64,000 bases of DNA from an uncultured Rhodoferax sp. (GCF_946221635.1 NZ_CAMIHB010000008.1:62001-126000), one strand, 5' to 3'. Shown: positions 44,578 through 52,966, counted from the first letter of the stretch. Translations and numbers: made by a program. Notes: generated from the sequence alone by a model not told the origin.

Positions 44578-45909
44578 ATGGGACGACAGTATTTCGGTAC
44601 CGACGGCATTCGCGGTACCGTGGGGCAGGCCCCCATCACCCCCGACTTTGTGCTGCGCCTGGCGCACGCGGTGGGCCATGTGCTCAAGGAAACCGAGGCA
44701 CGGCCCACGGTGCTGATCGGCAAGGACACACGCATCTCCGGCTACATGCTGGAAAGCGCGCTGGAGAGCGGCTTCAACTCAGCGGGCGTGGACGTGGTGC
44801 TGCTGGGCCCCTTGCCCACACCGGGCGTGGCCTACCTGACGCGCGCGCAACGCGCCTCGCTGGGCGTGGTGATCAGCGCCAGCCACAACCCGTTTGCGGA
44901 CAACGGCATCAAGTTCTTCAGTGCCAAGGGCAGCAAGCTGTCTGACGCCTGGGAACTGGCGGTGGAATCCGAGCTGGAAAAACCGCCCGTCTGGGTGGAT
45001 TCGGCCAGCCTGGGCAAGAGCCGTCGCCTGGACGACGCAGCCGGCCGCTACATCGAGTTCTGCAAGAGCACGTTTGACAAGGAACTCACGCTCAAGGGCC
45101 TGAAGATCGTGGTGGACGCGGCGCACGGCGCCGCCTACCACATCGCTCCCAAGGTGTTCCATGAGCTGGGCGCCGAAGTCATTGCCATTGGCTGCTCCCC
45201 GGATGGCCTGAACATCAACAAGGGCGTGGGCGCGACGCATCCCGAGGCGTTGGTCGCGGCCGTGAAAGAGCACAAGGCCGACTTTGGCGTGGCGCTGGAT
45301 GGTGATGCCGACCGCCTGCAGTTGGTGGATGCCGATGGTCGCCTCTACAACGGCGACGAGCTGCTCTACCTGATGGCCGACGACCGCCTGGGCCGCGACG
45401 AGCATGTGCCTGGCGTGGTGGGCACGCTGATGACCAATATGGCCGTGGAAGTGGCCTTGAAGCAGCGCGGCGTGCAGTTTGTGCGCGCCAAGGTGGGCGA
45501 CCGCTACGTGCTCGAAGACCTGGAGAAGCACAGGTGGCTGCTGGGCGGCGAGGGCTCGGGCCATCTGCTGGCGCTGGACAAGCACACCACGGGCGACGGA
45601 CTGGTCTCGGCTCTGCAGGTGCTGCAGGCCTGCGTGCGCAGCGAGAAGACCCTGGCCCAACTGCTGCAGGGCGTGACCCTGTTTCCGCAGACCCTTATCA
45701 ATGTGCGCCTGACCCCGGGGCAGGACTGGAAGAGCAACACCCGCATGGCCGAGGAAACCCGAGCAGCCGAAGCGGCGCTGGGTGATACCGGCCGCGTGCT
45801 CATCCGCGCCAGCGGCACCGAGCCCCTGGTGCGCGTGATGGTGGAGGCCCGCGAGGCCGCCCAGGCCCAGAGCTGGGCCCAGCGCATTGCCGATACCTTG
45901 AAAGTGTGA
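44578..45909 (+). CDS. glmM: Phosphoglucosamine mutase
   Basis: Interconverts glucosamine-6- and -1-phosphate for UDP-GlcNAc. The 443-aa protein has FGTDGIRGTVG, the active-site VVISASHNPFADNGIKFF with phospho-Ser102, the metal loop DGDADRLQLVD, GEGSGH and the phosphate-binding IRASGTEPLVRVMVE. ATG at 44578, 20 bases after folP. In many betaproteobacteria the pst operon follows directly; here about 14 kb separates them. Confidence 0.97.
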   Translation: MGRQYFGTDGIRGTVGQAPITPDFVLRLAHAVGHVLKETEARPTVLIGKDTRISGYMLESALESGFNSAGVDVVLLGPLPTPGVAYLTRAQRASLGVVISASHNPFADNGIKFFSAKGSKLSDAWELAVESELEKPPVWVDSASLGKSRRLDDAAGRYIEFCKSTFDKELTLKGLKIVVDAAHGAAYHIAPKVFHELGAEVIAIGCSPDGLNINKGVGATHPEALVAAVKEHKADFGVALDGDADRLQLVDADGRLYNGDELLYLMADDRLGRDEHVPGVVGTLMTNMAVEVALKQRGVQFVRAKVGDRYVLEDLEKHRWLLGGEGSGHLLALDKHTTGDGLVSALQVLQACVRSEKTLAQLLQGVTLFPQTLINVRLTPGQDWKSNTRMAEETRAAEAALGDTGRVLIRASGTEPLVRVMVEAREAAQAQSWAQRIADTLKV

Positions 45910-45913
45910 ACCC

Positions 45914-46417
45914 ATGACGAACGCCATCCGCGTGGTCCGTGCCGACTACGCCAACCCCGTGCATGCCGCTGCCTTGGTCATGCTGCTCGATGCCTATGCC
46001 AGCGACCCCATGGGCGGTGGCGAGGGCCTGAGCGACTTTGCCAAGGCCAACCTGGTGCCTTCGCTGGCCGCGCGCCCGCATGCCTTCAGTGTGCTGGCCT
46101 TTGCATCCGACGATGACTCCACGCCCGTGGGCCTGGTGAACTGCATAGAAGGCTTTTCCACCTTCAAATGCCTGCCGCTGGTGAATGTGCACGATGTGGC
46201 GGTGTTGCCCGGTTACCGTGGTCAGCGCATTGGCGAGCAGATGCTGGCGTTGGTAGAACAGATCGCCGCGGAGCGCGGCGCCTGCAAGATGACGCTGGAA
46301 GTGCTGTCGGGCAACAAGGGCGCTGAGAAGCTCTACCAGCGCGTGGGCTTTGCCTACTACCAACTGGACCCGGCCATGGGCCAGGCGGGCTTCATGCAGA
46401 AGTGGTTGGGCATCTAG
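45914..46417 (+). CDS. GNAT-family N-acetyltransferase
   Basis: 167 aa with the acetyl-CoA site VHDVAVLPGYRGQRIGEQML (Q/RxxGxG/A) and LEVLSGNKGAEKLYQRVGFAYY. The substrate is unknown. It starts 4 bases after glmM without a clear ribosome-binding site. The stop codon TAG lies in the CTAG of a dispersed-repeat copy, so the present C-terminus (FMQKWLGI) may have been set by that element. Confidence 0.85.
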   Translation: MTNAIRVVRADYANPVHAAALVMLLDAYASDPMGGGEGLSDFAKANLVPSLAARPHAFSVLAFASDDDSTPVGLVNCIEGFSTFKCLPLVNVHDVAVLPGYRGQRIGEQMLALVEQIAAERGACKMTLEVLSGNKGAEKLYQRVGFAYYQLDPAMGQAGFMQKWLGI

Positions 46418-46457
46418 CCCTCGTCGATATTGCGCAGATAGCTATTTTTTTGATAGC
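46410..46457 (-). repeat. Dispersed element, copy F, forming the GNAT gene stop
   Basis: The complement reads GCTATCAAAAAAATAGCTAT, CTGCGCAATATCGACGAGGG and CTAGATGC, a gap-free match to copy A, including the identical run TGCGCAATATC. It lies between the convergent GNAT and arsC genes and overlaps the last codons of the former. Confidence 0.8.
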
Positions 46458-46471
46458 AACTGCGTGTTCGT

Positions 46472-46891
46472 TCAGACGCGTTGGCCCTGCGCGTTCACCA
46501 CGGCTTCGCCGTCTTCCTTTGTGAATGCGCCCTGCTGGGCGTTCGCAAGGATGTCCAGCACCGCTTCGGACGGCCGGCACAGGCGCGTGCCCAGCGGCGT
46601 TTCCACGATGGGGCGGTTGATCAGGATGGGATGGGCCAGCATGAAGTCCAACAGCGCGTCATCGCTCCACTTGGGGTTGCCCAGGTCCAGCTCGGCGTAG
46701 GGCGTGCCTTTTTCGCGCAGCAAGTCGCGCGGTCCGGTGCCCATGGCGGTCAGCAGCTGCTGCAGGCGTGCCTTGGTGGGCGGGGTCTTCAGGTACTCGA
46801 TGACCGTGGGCTCGACGCCGCTGTTGCGGATCATGGCCAGGGTGTTGCGCGAGGTGCCGCAGGCGGGGTTGTGGAAGATGGTGACGGTCAT
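46472..46891 (-). CDS. arsC: Arsenate reductase, glutaredoxin-coupled ArsC type
   Basis: Reduces arsenate to arsenite. The 139-aa thioredoxin-like fold protein starts MTVTIFHNPACGTSRNTL with catalytic Cys11. LTAMGTGPRDLLREKGTPYAEL and PILINRPIVETPLGTRLCRP supply the family's Arg residues, the last holding the arginine triad. ATG at 46891 overlaps the aquaporin stop (ATGA). Confidence 0.93.
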   Translation of the reverse strand: MTVTIFHNPACGTSRNTLAMIRNSGVEPTVIEYLKTPPTKARLQQLLTAMGTGPRDLLREKGTPYAELDLGNPKWSDDALLDFMLAHPILINRPIVETPLGTRLCRPSEAVLDILANAQQGAFTKEDGEAVVNAQGQRV

Positions 46892-47571
46892 ACAGTCGCT
46901 TTCTTGGGGGAGAGGGTGTGGGCCAGGGCCGTGCCCAGCAGTGCGCCCATGCATTGCGCCAGCACAAAGCCGATGGCGCTGGCCGGGGCAATGCCGGCAA
47001 AAGTGTCGCTGAACATGCGGCCCATGACTGCGGCGGGGTTGGCAAAGGATGTGCTGGCGGTGAACCAGTACGCCGCACCGATGTAGCAGGCCACCAGCGC
47101 CCCGGCCTTGCCCGGCGGTGCGCGCAGAATGGTGAAGACCAGCCCGGCCGTGGCCACGGCCTCGGCCAGCCACTGGCCGTTGCCGCCGCGCGCGTGCTGG
47201 CTCAGGTGTAGCGGCGGCAGTTCGAACATGGCATTGGCCAGCGCTGCGCCAGTGACGGCACCCAGCAGCTGGGATGCTATGAAAAGAATAGCTATTGGCG
47301 CACTGTTTTCGGGGGCTAGCTGCCGTTTTGACCACATCAGCAGCGTGACCAGCGGATTGAAGTGCGCGCCGCTGACCGGGCCCAGGGTTTCGATCAGCAC
47401 ATACAGGGCGAAGACGGTGGCCAGGGTGTTGGCCAGCAGGGCCACGCCATCATTGCCGCCGCTGATGCGCTGGGCCATGATGCCGGAGCCTATGACAGCG
47501 CAGAGCAGGGCGGCGGTGCCGAGGAATTCGGCCAGCAACTGCTGGCGCAGGGGAGGGGGGCTCAGCAGCAT
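46888..47571 (-). CDS. MIP-family aquaglyceroporin of the arsenic operon (AqpS-like)
   Basis: 227-aa channel with six helices and two half-helices. The first constriction motif is HFNPLVT (NPL at 72-74 in place of NPA); the second is FANPAAVMGR (NPA at 178-180). In Sinorhizobium meliloti an arsR-aqpS-arsC operon lets arsenite leave through the channel after reduction; the same gene order here supports that role by inference. The start lies inside the arsR end (10-base overlap). Residues about 80-99 (SKRQLAPENSAPIAILFIAS) are encoded by a copy of the dispersed repeat, in the loop and helix after the first NPx motif. Confidence 0.88.
   Translation of the reverse strand: MLLSPPPLRQQLLAEFLGTAALLCAVIGSGIMAQRISGGNDGVALLANTLATVFALYVLIETLGPVSGAHFNPLVTLLMWSKRQLAPENSAPIAILFIASQLLGAVTGAALANAMFELPPLHLSQHARGGNGQWLAEAVATAGLVFTILRAPPGKAGALVACYIGAAYWFTASTSFANPAAVMGRMFSDTFAGIAPASAIGFVLAQCMGALLGTALAHTLSPKKATV
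47276..47338 (+). repeat. Dispersed 63-bp element, copy D, inside the aquaporin gene
   Basis: GCTATGAAAAGAATAGCTAT, TGGCGCACTGTTTTCGGGGG, CTAGCTGCC and GTTTTGACC align to the other copies. The gene is on the minus strand, so the element is antisense to it, like the copies in lpxB, the SpoU gene and the DUF4149-like gene, and is translated in the same frame. Confidence 0.7.
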
Positions 47572-47900
47572 GTGTTTGTGACGCCCGTCACCTCGCAGGC
47601 CTCGCCCTGGCAGCAGTGCAGGGTGAGATAGCCCAGCAGGCTGTTCATGTGCGCAAAGTTGGCGCGGTAAATGAGGTTGCGGCCGCGTTGTTCGATGTCC
47701 ACCAGGCCCGAGTGGGCGAGTTCCTTGAGGTGGAAGGACAGGGCGCTGGGGGCGCTGTCGAGCTGCTGGGCCAGGGTGCCGGGCGTCAGTCCCTCCCGGC
47801 CGGCCACGACCAAGGCCTTGAAGGCGCGCAAGCGCTGGGCCTGGGCCAGCGCGATCAGTGTCTGGAGGGCCTGGGTTTCATCGAAGGGGGTGGCATTCAT
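47562..47900 (-). CDS. arsR: ArsR-family arsenic-responsive repressor
   Basis: 112-aa winged helix (PGTLAQQLDSAPSALSFHLKELAHSGLVDIEQRGRNL is the recognition region; quoted in parts). The helix position that carries CxC in classical ArsR is cysteine-free here. Instead the C-terminus has C96-C97-x4-C102 and C111-C112, resembling the C-terminal As(III) site described for Acidithiobacillus ferrooxidans ArsR (C95/C96/C102). It is first in the arsR-aquaporin-arsC operon, and its start codon is inside its probable operator. Confidence 0.93.
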   Translation of the reverse strand: MNATPFDETQALQTLIALAQAQRLRAFKALVVAGREGLTPGTLAQQLDSAPSALSFHLKELAHSGLVDIEQRGRNLIYRANFAHMNSLLGYLTLHCCQGEACEVTGVTNTCC

Positions 47901-47936
47901 ATTTCAATCATACTTGAATCATTGAAATATGAATGC
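47893..47936. promoter_or_regulatory. ArsR operator: perfect 16-bp inverted repeat
   Basis: GCATTCATATTTCAAT (47893-47908) is the exact reverse complement of ATTGAAATATGAATGC (47921-47936), with a 12-base spacer. The left arm includes the arsR start codon. ArsR-family operators are AT-rich inverted repeats, and the position between divergent genes supports autoregulation. Confidence 0.8.
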
Positions 47937-48043
47937 GTTGGCGTTGTGGCGTCATAAAAGCTTCACGCAACTGCCATGTGCGGGTCATGGGCGCTCCCCA
48001 CACTTCCGGGTCAGTGCAATCACGCTCAAGGAAGGGGACAAGA

Positions 48044-48868
48044 ATGCCAACAACATCCGCCGCAGCCGTGCCTACGCTGGCCTCGCCCACACTGCATCCC
48101 ATCGCGGTACAAACCGCGGCCGCTGCATCCACCGCCGCCCGCAGCGGTATCGAAGTCTCCTGGGCCCAGCACCAGGATGAAGTCCGCGCCGCCCAGCGCC
48201 TGCGCTACGAGGTTTTCGCCGGTGAAATGGGCGCCCGCCTGAGCACCAACCTTCCTGGCCACGATGTGGACCTGTTCGACAACTTCTGCGAACACCTGCT
48301 GGTGCGCGACCAGGCCAGCGGCCAGGTCATCGGTACCTACCGCGTGCTCACACCCACCCAGGCCAAGCGCGTGGGCAGTTTCTACAGCGATACCGAATTC
48401 GACCTGACCCGCCTGCGCAGCCTGCGCGAACGCATGGTGGAGCTGGGCCGCAGCTGCGTGCACCCGGACCACCGCCACGGCGGCGTCATCATGGCGCTGT
48501 GGGGCGCGCTGGCCGAGTTCATGGTGCGCAACCAGCTCGACACCATGATCGGCTGCGCCAGCATCCCCATGCTGCACAACGGCGTGGTCAGTGGCGACGT
48601 GGCGGCCAGCATCTGGCGCCAGGTCGAGGCCACGCACCTGGCCTCCATCGAATACCACGTGCGCCCGCGCCTGCCGCTGCCGATTGACCAGCTCGACAGC
48701 ACGCTGGATGTGGAGCCGCCCGCCCTCATCAAGGGCTACCTGCGCCTGGGTGCCAAGGTGCTGGGCGCGCCGGCCTGGGACCCGGACTTCAACACGGCCG
48801 ACTTGCCGATGCTCATGCGCATCGCCGATCTGCCTTCCCGTTACCGCAAGCACTTCCTGGGGGCCTGA
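48044..48868 (+). CDS. OlsB-like GNAT acyltransferase
   Basis: 274 aa. The core (VRAAQRLRYEVFAGEMGA, EHLLVRDQASGQVIGTYRVL, MVELGRSCVHPDHRHGGVIMALW) matches the family of ornithine-acyl-ACP N-acyltransferases (OlsB), which make the lyso-ornithine lipid. Ornithine lipids replace phospholipids under phosphate limitation, and the gene heads a unit beside a Pho island; no OlsA partner is visible. AAGGAAGGGG precedes the ATG at 48044. It is divergent from arsR. Confidence 0.8.
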   Translation: MPTTSAAAVPTLASPTLHPIAVQTAAAASTAARSGIEVSWAQHQDEVRAAQRLRYEVFAGEMGARLSTNLPGHDVDLFDNFCEHLLVRDQASGQVIGTYRVLTPTQAKRVGSFYSDTEFDLTRLRSLRERMVELGRSCVHPDHRHGGVIMALWGALAEFMVRNQLDTMIGCASIPMLHNGVVSGDVAASIWRQVEATHLASIEYHVRPRLPLPIDQLDSTLDVEPPALIKGYLRLGAKVLGAPAWDPDFNTADLPMLMRIADLPSRYRKHFLGA

Positions 48869-49737
48869 TGCGCACCGCCTTCGACGCTCTGGGCGCCAAC
48901 TGGCAGGGTTTGGCGCCAGGCGCCGAAGCCGATGACGACGAAGCCGGCCACCGCCGCTACCGCGCGGTGTTCGTGTCCGACATCCACCTGGGTACCGCAG
49001 GCTGCCAGGCCAAGCCGCTGCTGGACTTTTTGAAGCACCACCCCAGCGACCACCTCTACCTGGTGGGCGACATCGTGGACGGCTGGCAGCTGCGCCGCCG
49101 CTGGTTCTGGCCGCAGGCGCACAACGACGTGGTGCAGAAGCTGCTGCGCCGTGCTCGCAAGGGCTGCCGCGTGGTGTTTATTCCCGGTAACCATGACGAG
49201 TTTGCGCGCGGCTTTGTAGGCCACCAGTTCGGCGGCATCGAGGTGTACGAAGACACCGTGCACACCACCGCCGACGGCCGCACGCTGTGGGTCACGCATG
49301 GGGACTACTTTGACGGCGTGATCCAGTGCGCCAAGTGGCTGGCCTACCTGGGGGACAACGCCTACGAGTTCACGCTCAAGCTCAACCGCTACCTCAACAC
49401 CTTGCGCGCGCGCATGGGCCTGCCGTACTGGTCGCTCTCGGCCTACCTCAAGCACAAGGTCAAGAAGGCGCTGAACTACGTGACCGACTTCGAGAAGGCC
49501 GTGGCCCACGAAGCGCGTCGCCGTGGTCACGACGGCGTGGTCTGCGGCCATATCCACCACGCCGAAATGCGCACCATCGACGGCACGCTGTACTGCAACG
49601 ACGGCGACTGGGTGGAAAGCCGCACTGCGCTGGTCGAGCACATGGATGGCCAGCTGGAACTCATTTACTGGGCGGGCACGCCCAACCCTCCGGCCACTGC
49701 GGTAGCCACCCCCGCTTTGCAGGAAACCCACGCATGA
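48868..49737 (+). CDS. LpxH-like metallophosphoesterase
   Basis: 289 aa with the calcineurin-like set SDIHLGTAGC, LVGDIVDGWQL, IPGNHDEF, THGDYFDGV and GHIHHAEM. It is similar to UDP-2,3-diacylglucosamine pyrophosphatases and to the phosphoesterases often found beside OlsB-like and glycosyltransferase genes. The true substrate is unknown. The ATG overlaps the previous TGA, and its own stop overlaps the glycosyltransferase ATG, so the three form one operon. Confidence 0.85.
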   Translation: MRTAFDALGANWQGLAPGAEADDDEAGHRRYRAVFVSDIHLGTAGCQAKPLLDFLKHHPSDHLYLVGDIVDGWQLRRRWFWPQAHNDVVQKLLRRARKGCRVVFIPGNHDEFARGFVGHQFGGIEVYEDTVHTTADGRTLWVTHGDYFDGVIQCAKWLAYLGDNAYEFTLKLNRYLNTLRARMGLPYWSLSAYLKHKVKKALNYVTDFEKAVAHEARRRGHDGVVCGHIHHAEMRTIDGTLYCNDGDWVESRTALVEHMDGQLELIYWAGTPNPPATAVATPALQETHA

Positions 49738-50804
49738 AACTCGCCTTGATTACCGACGCCTGGCAACCCCAGGTCAACGGCGTGGTGACCACGCTGGTCG
49801 AGCTGGTGCGCGAGCTCGAAGGACTGGGCCATGTGGTGGACGTGATCCATCCCGGCCTGTTCAAGACCCGGCCTTGCCCCGGCTACGCGGGCATCGACCT
49901 CGCCGTGCGGCCGGGCAAGGCGCTGGCGCAGATGCTGGATGCGGGGGCGCACGACGCCATTCACCTCGCCACCGAAGGCCCGCTGGGCTGGGCCGCGCGC
50001 AGCTACTGCCGCAAGCGCAAGCTGGCCTTCACCACGGCCTACCACACACGCTTCCCCGAGATCCTGCAGGCCGCGCTCAAGGTTCCGCTGTGGCTGGGCT
50101 ACGCGCTGTTCCGGCACTTCCACAAGCCCTCCTCGGGCGTGATGGTGCCCACGCCCAGTGTGCTGCGCATGCTGGACGGGCAGGGCTTTCGCAAGCTGCG
50201 CAGCTGGACGCATGGTGTGGACGTGCAGCTCTTCCCCTACCAGGAGGAGCCGCGTGTCTATGCACCGCTGGGGCGGCTGGCGCGACCGGTATCGCTGTTT
50301 GTGGGACGGGTGTCGTACGAGAAAAACATCGATGCCTTCCTCAAGATGGACGTGCCCGGCACGAAGATTGTTTGCGGGGTGGGGCCGCTGGAAGCAGACC
50401 TGAAGGCGCGCTACCCCCATGTGCGCTGGTTGGGGGTGTTACCGCGCGACGAACTGGCCAAGGTGTATGCCGCGGCCGATGTGTTTGTTATGCCCAGCCG
50501 CTCCGAAACCTTTGGTTTGGTGATGTTGGAGGCCATGGCCTGCGGCACGCCGGTCGCCGCCTACCCGGTGGAGGGGCCCACTGAAGTGGTCGGCACCCCG
50601 CCCCAGGGTGGTGTGCTGCAGGAGGATCTGACCCAGGCTTGGTATGGCGCCTTGTCGGTGCCGCGCCATGAGGCGCGTGCCCGCGCTTTGCATTTCGGCT
50701 GGGCCTATTCCGCTTTGTTGTTTGCCGGTCATTTGGTACCTGCCCGTGGCAGCACCGCGGCTGGCCGTGTTGCTGCTGGTGATGTCACACAAATGTCATC
50801 TTAG
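49734..50804 (+). CDS. GT4-family glycosyltransferase
   Basis: 356 aa with a GT-B fold: N-terminal ALITDAWQPQVNGVVTTLVELV, and C-terminal SLFVGRVSYEKNIDAFLK and MPSRSETFGLVMLEAMACGTPV (the E-x7-E motif). Similar enzymes (MgtA-like) glycosylate diacylglycerol or phosphatidylinositol; in Pho-regulated loci they make phosphate-free glycolipids, which would suit the OlsB-like neighbour. That function is an inference. The ppk Pho box lies at the end of its coding sequence. Confidence 0.85.
   Translation: MKLALITDAWQPQVNGVVTTLVELVRELEGLGHVVDVIHPGLFKTRPCPGYAGIDLAVRPGKALAQMLDAGAHDAIHLATEGPLGWAARSYCRKRKLAFTTAYHTRFPEILQAALKVPLWLGYALFRHFHKPSSGVMVPTPSVLRMLDGQGFRKLRSWTHGVDVQLFPYQEEPRVYAPLGRLARPVSLFVGRVSYEKNIDAFLKMDVPGTKIVCGVGPLEADLKARYPHVRWLGVLPRDELAKVYAAADVFVMPSRSETFGLVMLEAMACGTPVAAYPVEGPTEVVGTPPQGGVLQEDLTQAWYGALSVPRHEARARALHFGWAYSALLFAGHLVPARGSTAAGRVAAGDVTQMSS
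50782..50800 (+). promoter_or_regulatory. PhoB box upstream of ppk
   Basis: TGTCACA at 50783 and TGTCATC at 50794 are direct repeats exactly 11 bp apart, the PhoB-box pattern. The ppk ATG is about 50 bases downstream. Confidence 0.8.
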
Positions 50805-50849
50805 ACGTCAACAATTCTTCATCGTTGTGTCATAAATTGGTGGGTCTCC

Positions 50850-52946
50850 ATGTTGTCCGTTCTCCGCAAGCGCCTGGCGAAGCCGGCGCTCGCTGCCCCC
50901 GATCTGCTCGACCGGGACCACAGCATCCTGGCTTTCAACGAGCGCGTGCTGGATTGGGCCATTCGCCCCGACGTGCCACTGCTGGAGCGCCTGCGTTTTC
51001 TCTGCATCGTTTCCAGCAACCTGGATGAATTCTTTGAGGTGCGCGCCGAGCCGCACCTCTCCGCCCGGCAGGCCAATGACCACAAGGGGCAGTTCACCGT
51101 CGCCTCGTTTGAGCGCCTGGCCGATGCTGTGCACACGCTGGTGGCGCGCCAGTACACGCTCTACAACGAAGAGCTGATGCCCGCGTTTGCGAAGGCCGGC
51201 ATCCGCATCGTCTCGCACGGCGAACGCACCGCCGCACAACGTGCCTGGGTCAAGCAGTACTTCGAGCGCGAGGTGCGTCCGCTGCTGATTCCGGTGGGGC
51301 TGGACCCCTCGCACCCGTTTCCGCAGGTGGCCAACAAGTCGCTGAACTTCATCGTGCGCCTGGGCGGCAAGGATGCCTTCGGGCGCGAGAACGAAATCGC
51401 CATCGTCAAGGTGCCGCGTGTGCTGCCGCGCCTGATCCGCATGCCCGACAAGAGCAGTGGCAAGCAGGCGCTGTTTGTGTCCCTGTCCAGTGTCATCCGT
51501 GCCCATCTGGACGAGCTGTTTCCCGGGCGGGTCGTGGGGCAGTTCTCGCAGTTCCGCGTGACGCGCCACTCCGATCTGGCCGTGGACGAAGACGATGTGC
51601 AGAACCTGCGCACCGCCTTGCGCCAGGGCCTGGTGCATCGCCACTACGGCCAGGCCGTTCGCCTGGAGGTCTCGGCCGGTTGCTCGCAGCATCTGGCGGA
51701 CTTCCTGCTGCGGCAGTTCGCCTTGCCGGAGCAGGCCTTGTTCCGTGTGCACGGCCCGGTCAACCTGGTGCGCCTGACCCAGCTCATCGATCTGGTGCAG
51801 CGCCCGGACCTGTGTTTTCCGGCCTACCGTCCGTCCTACCCGGCGCAGCTGCAACAGGGGCAGTCCATCTTTGCGCAGTTGCGCCAGGGCGATATCCTGA
51901 TGCACCAGCCCTTCGAGAGTTTCGACGGCGTGCTGGCCTTTCTGCGCGAGGCCGTGAATGACCCGCAGGTGCTGGCCATCAAGCAGACCATTTACCGCAC
52001 CGGTGCGGACTCCGAACTCATGGACCTGTTGCGCGAGGCGGTGCGCCGCGGCAAGGAAGTGACCGTGGTGGTGGAGCTCAAGGCCCGCTTCGATGAGGAA
52101 GCCAATATCAACTGGGCCGAGATGCTGGAGTCCATTGGCGCCCAGGTGGTCTATGGCGTGGTGGGCCTGAAGACGCATGCCAAGATGATGCTGATCACGC
52201 GGCGCGAGGGCAAATCGCTCAAGCGCTACGGCCATCTGTCCACCGGCAACTACAACCCGCGTACCGCACGCCTTTACACCGACCTGAGCCACCTCACGGC
52301 CGATGCGTCCATCACGACCGACATGGAGCATGTCTTCGTGCACCTGGCCGGCCAGAGCCGTCTGCAACCCTTGTCCCGCCTGTGGATGGCGCCGTTCCAT
52401 TTGCACCGCAAGCTGATTGCGCGCATTGACGCCTTGGGCGAAGCCGCCCGCAAGGGGGAGTCCACCCGCATCGTGGCCAAGATGAATTCGCTCACCGACG
52501 AGGCCCTGATCCACAGCCTGATGCGCGCGGGGGCGGACGGTGTGCAGATCGACCTCATCGTGCGTGGTGCCTGCATGCTGCCGGCCCAGGTGCCGGGGCA
52601 GACCGACAACATCCGGGTGCGCTCGGTGATAGGCCGCTTTCTGGAGCACTCACGGGTGTTCTATTTCCGGCAGGGGGAGGGGGAGGAGCTGTACCTCTCA
52701 AGCGCCGACTGGATGAACCGCAACATGGTGCGCCGCGTGGAGTTGGCCTGGCCGGTCACGGACCCGGTGCTGCGCCAGCGCATTGTCGACGAGTGCCTGG
52801 TGGCCTACCTGCACGACGGTGTGGACGCCTGGGAGCTGGGTGGGGATGGTCGCTACCAGCGGGTGCAGGCCCGCAGGGCGGGCCAGCCCGCACATGGTGT
52901 CCAGGCCGCTCTCATGGCGCGCTACGCACGCAATGACAAGGGCTGA
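50850..52946 (+). CDS. ppk: Polyphosphate kinase 1
   Basis: 698 aa, the normal PPK1 size. It has an N-terminal helical domain (DRDHSILAFNERVLDWA, FLCIVSSNLDEFFEVR) and a head domain, then two phospholipase-D-like catalytic domains with GLKTHAKMMLITRR (His443, the phosphorylated histidine), YGHLSTGNYNPRTARLYTD and LIDLIVRGACML (in full IDLIVRGACML). It makes polyphosphate from ATP. The Pho box upstream indicates induction under phosphate starvation. No strong ribosome-binding site precedes the ATG. Confidence 0.97.
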   Translation: MLSVLRKRLAKPALAAPDLLDRDHSILAFNERVLDWAIRPDVPLLERLRFLCIVSSNLDEFFEVRAEPHLSARQANDHKGQFTVASFERLADAVHTLVARQYTLYNEELMPAFAKAGIRIVSHGERTAAQRAWVKQYFEREVRPLLIPVGLDPSHPFPQVANKSLNFIVRLGGKDAFGRENEIAIVKVPRVLPRLIRMPDKSSGKQALFVSLSSVIRAHLDELFPGRVVGQFSQFRVTRHSDLAVDEDDVQNLRTALRQGLVHRHYGQAVRLEVSAGCSQHLADFLLRQFALPEQALFRVHGPVNLVRLTQLIDLVQRPDLCFPAYRPSYPAQLQQGQSIFAQLRQGDILMHQPFESFDGVLAFLREAVNDPQVLAIKQTIYRTGADSELMDLLREAVRRGKEVTVVVELKARFDEEANINWAEMLESIGAQVVYGVVGLKTHAKMMLITRREGKSLKRYGHLSTGNYNPRTARLYTDLSHLTADASITTDMEHVFVHLAGQSRLQPLSRLWMAPFHLHRKLIARIDALGEAARKGESTRIVAKMNSLTDEALIHSLMRAGADGVQIDLIVRGACMLPAQVPGQTDNIRVRSVIGRFLEHSRVFYFRQGEGEELYLSSADWMNRNMVRRVELAWPVTDPVLRQRIVDECLVAYLHDGVDAWELGGDGRYQRVQARRAGQPAHGVQAALMARYARNDKG

Positions 52947-52966
52947 ACAACAAGGGAGAGGGAGCG

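Noticed and set aside
50808..52649. 613-codon minus-strand frame opposite ppk
   Set aside because: A mirror of the PPK1 codons; no recognised protein features.
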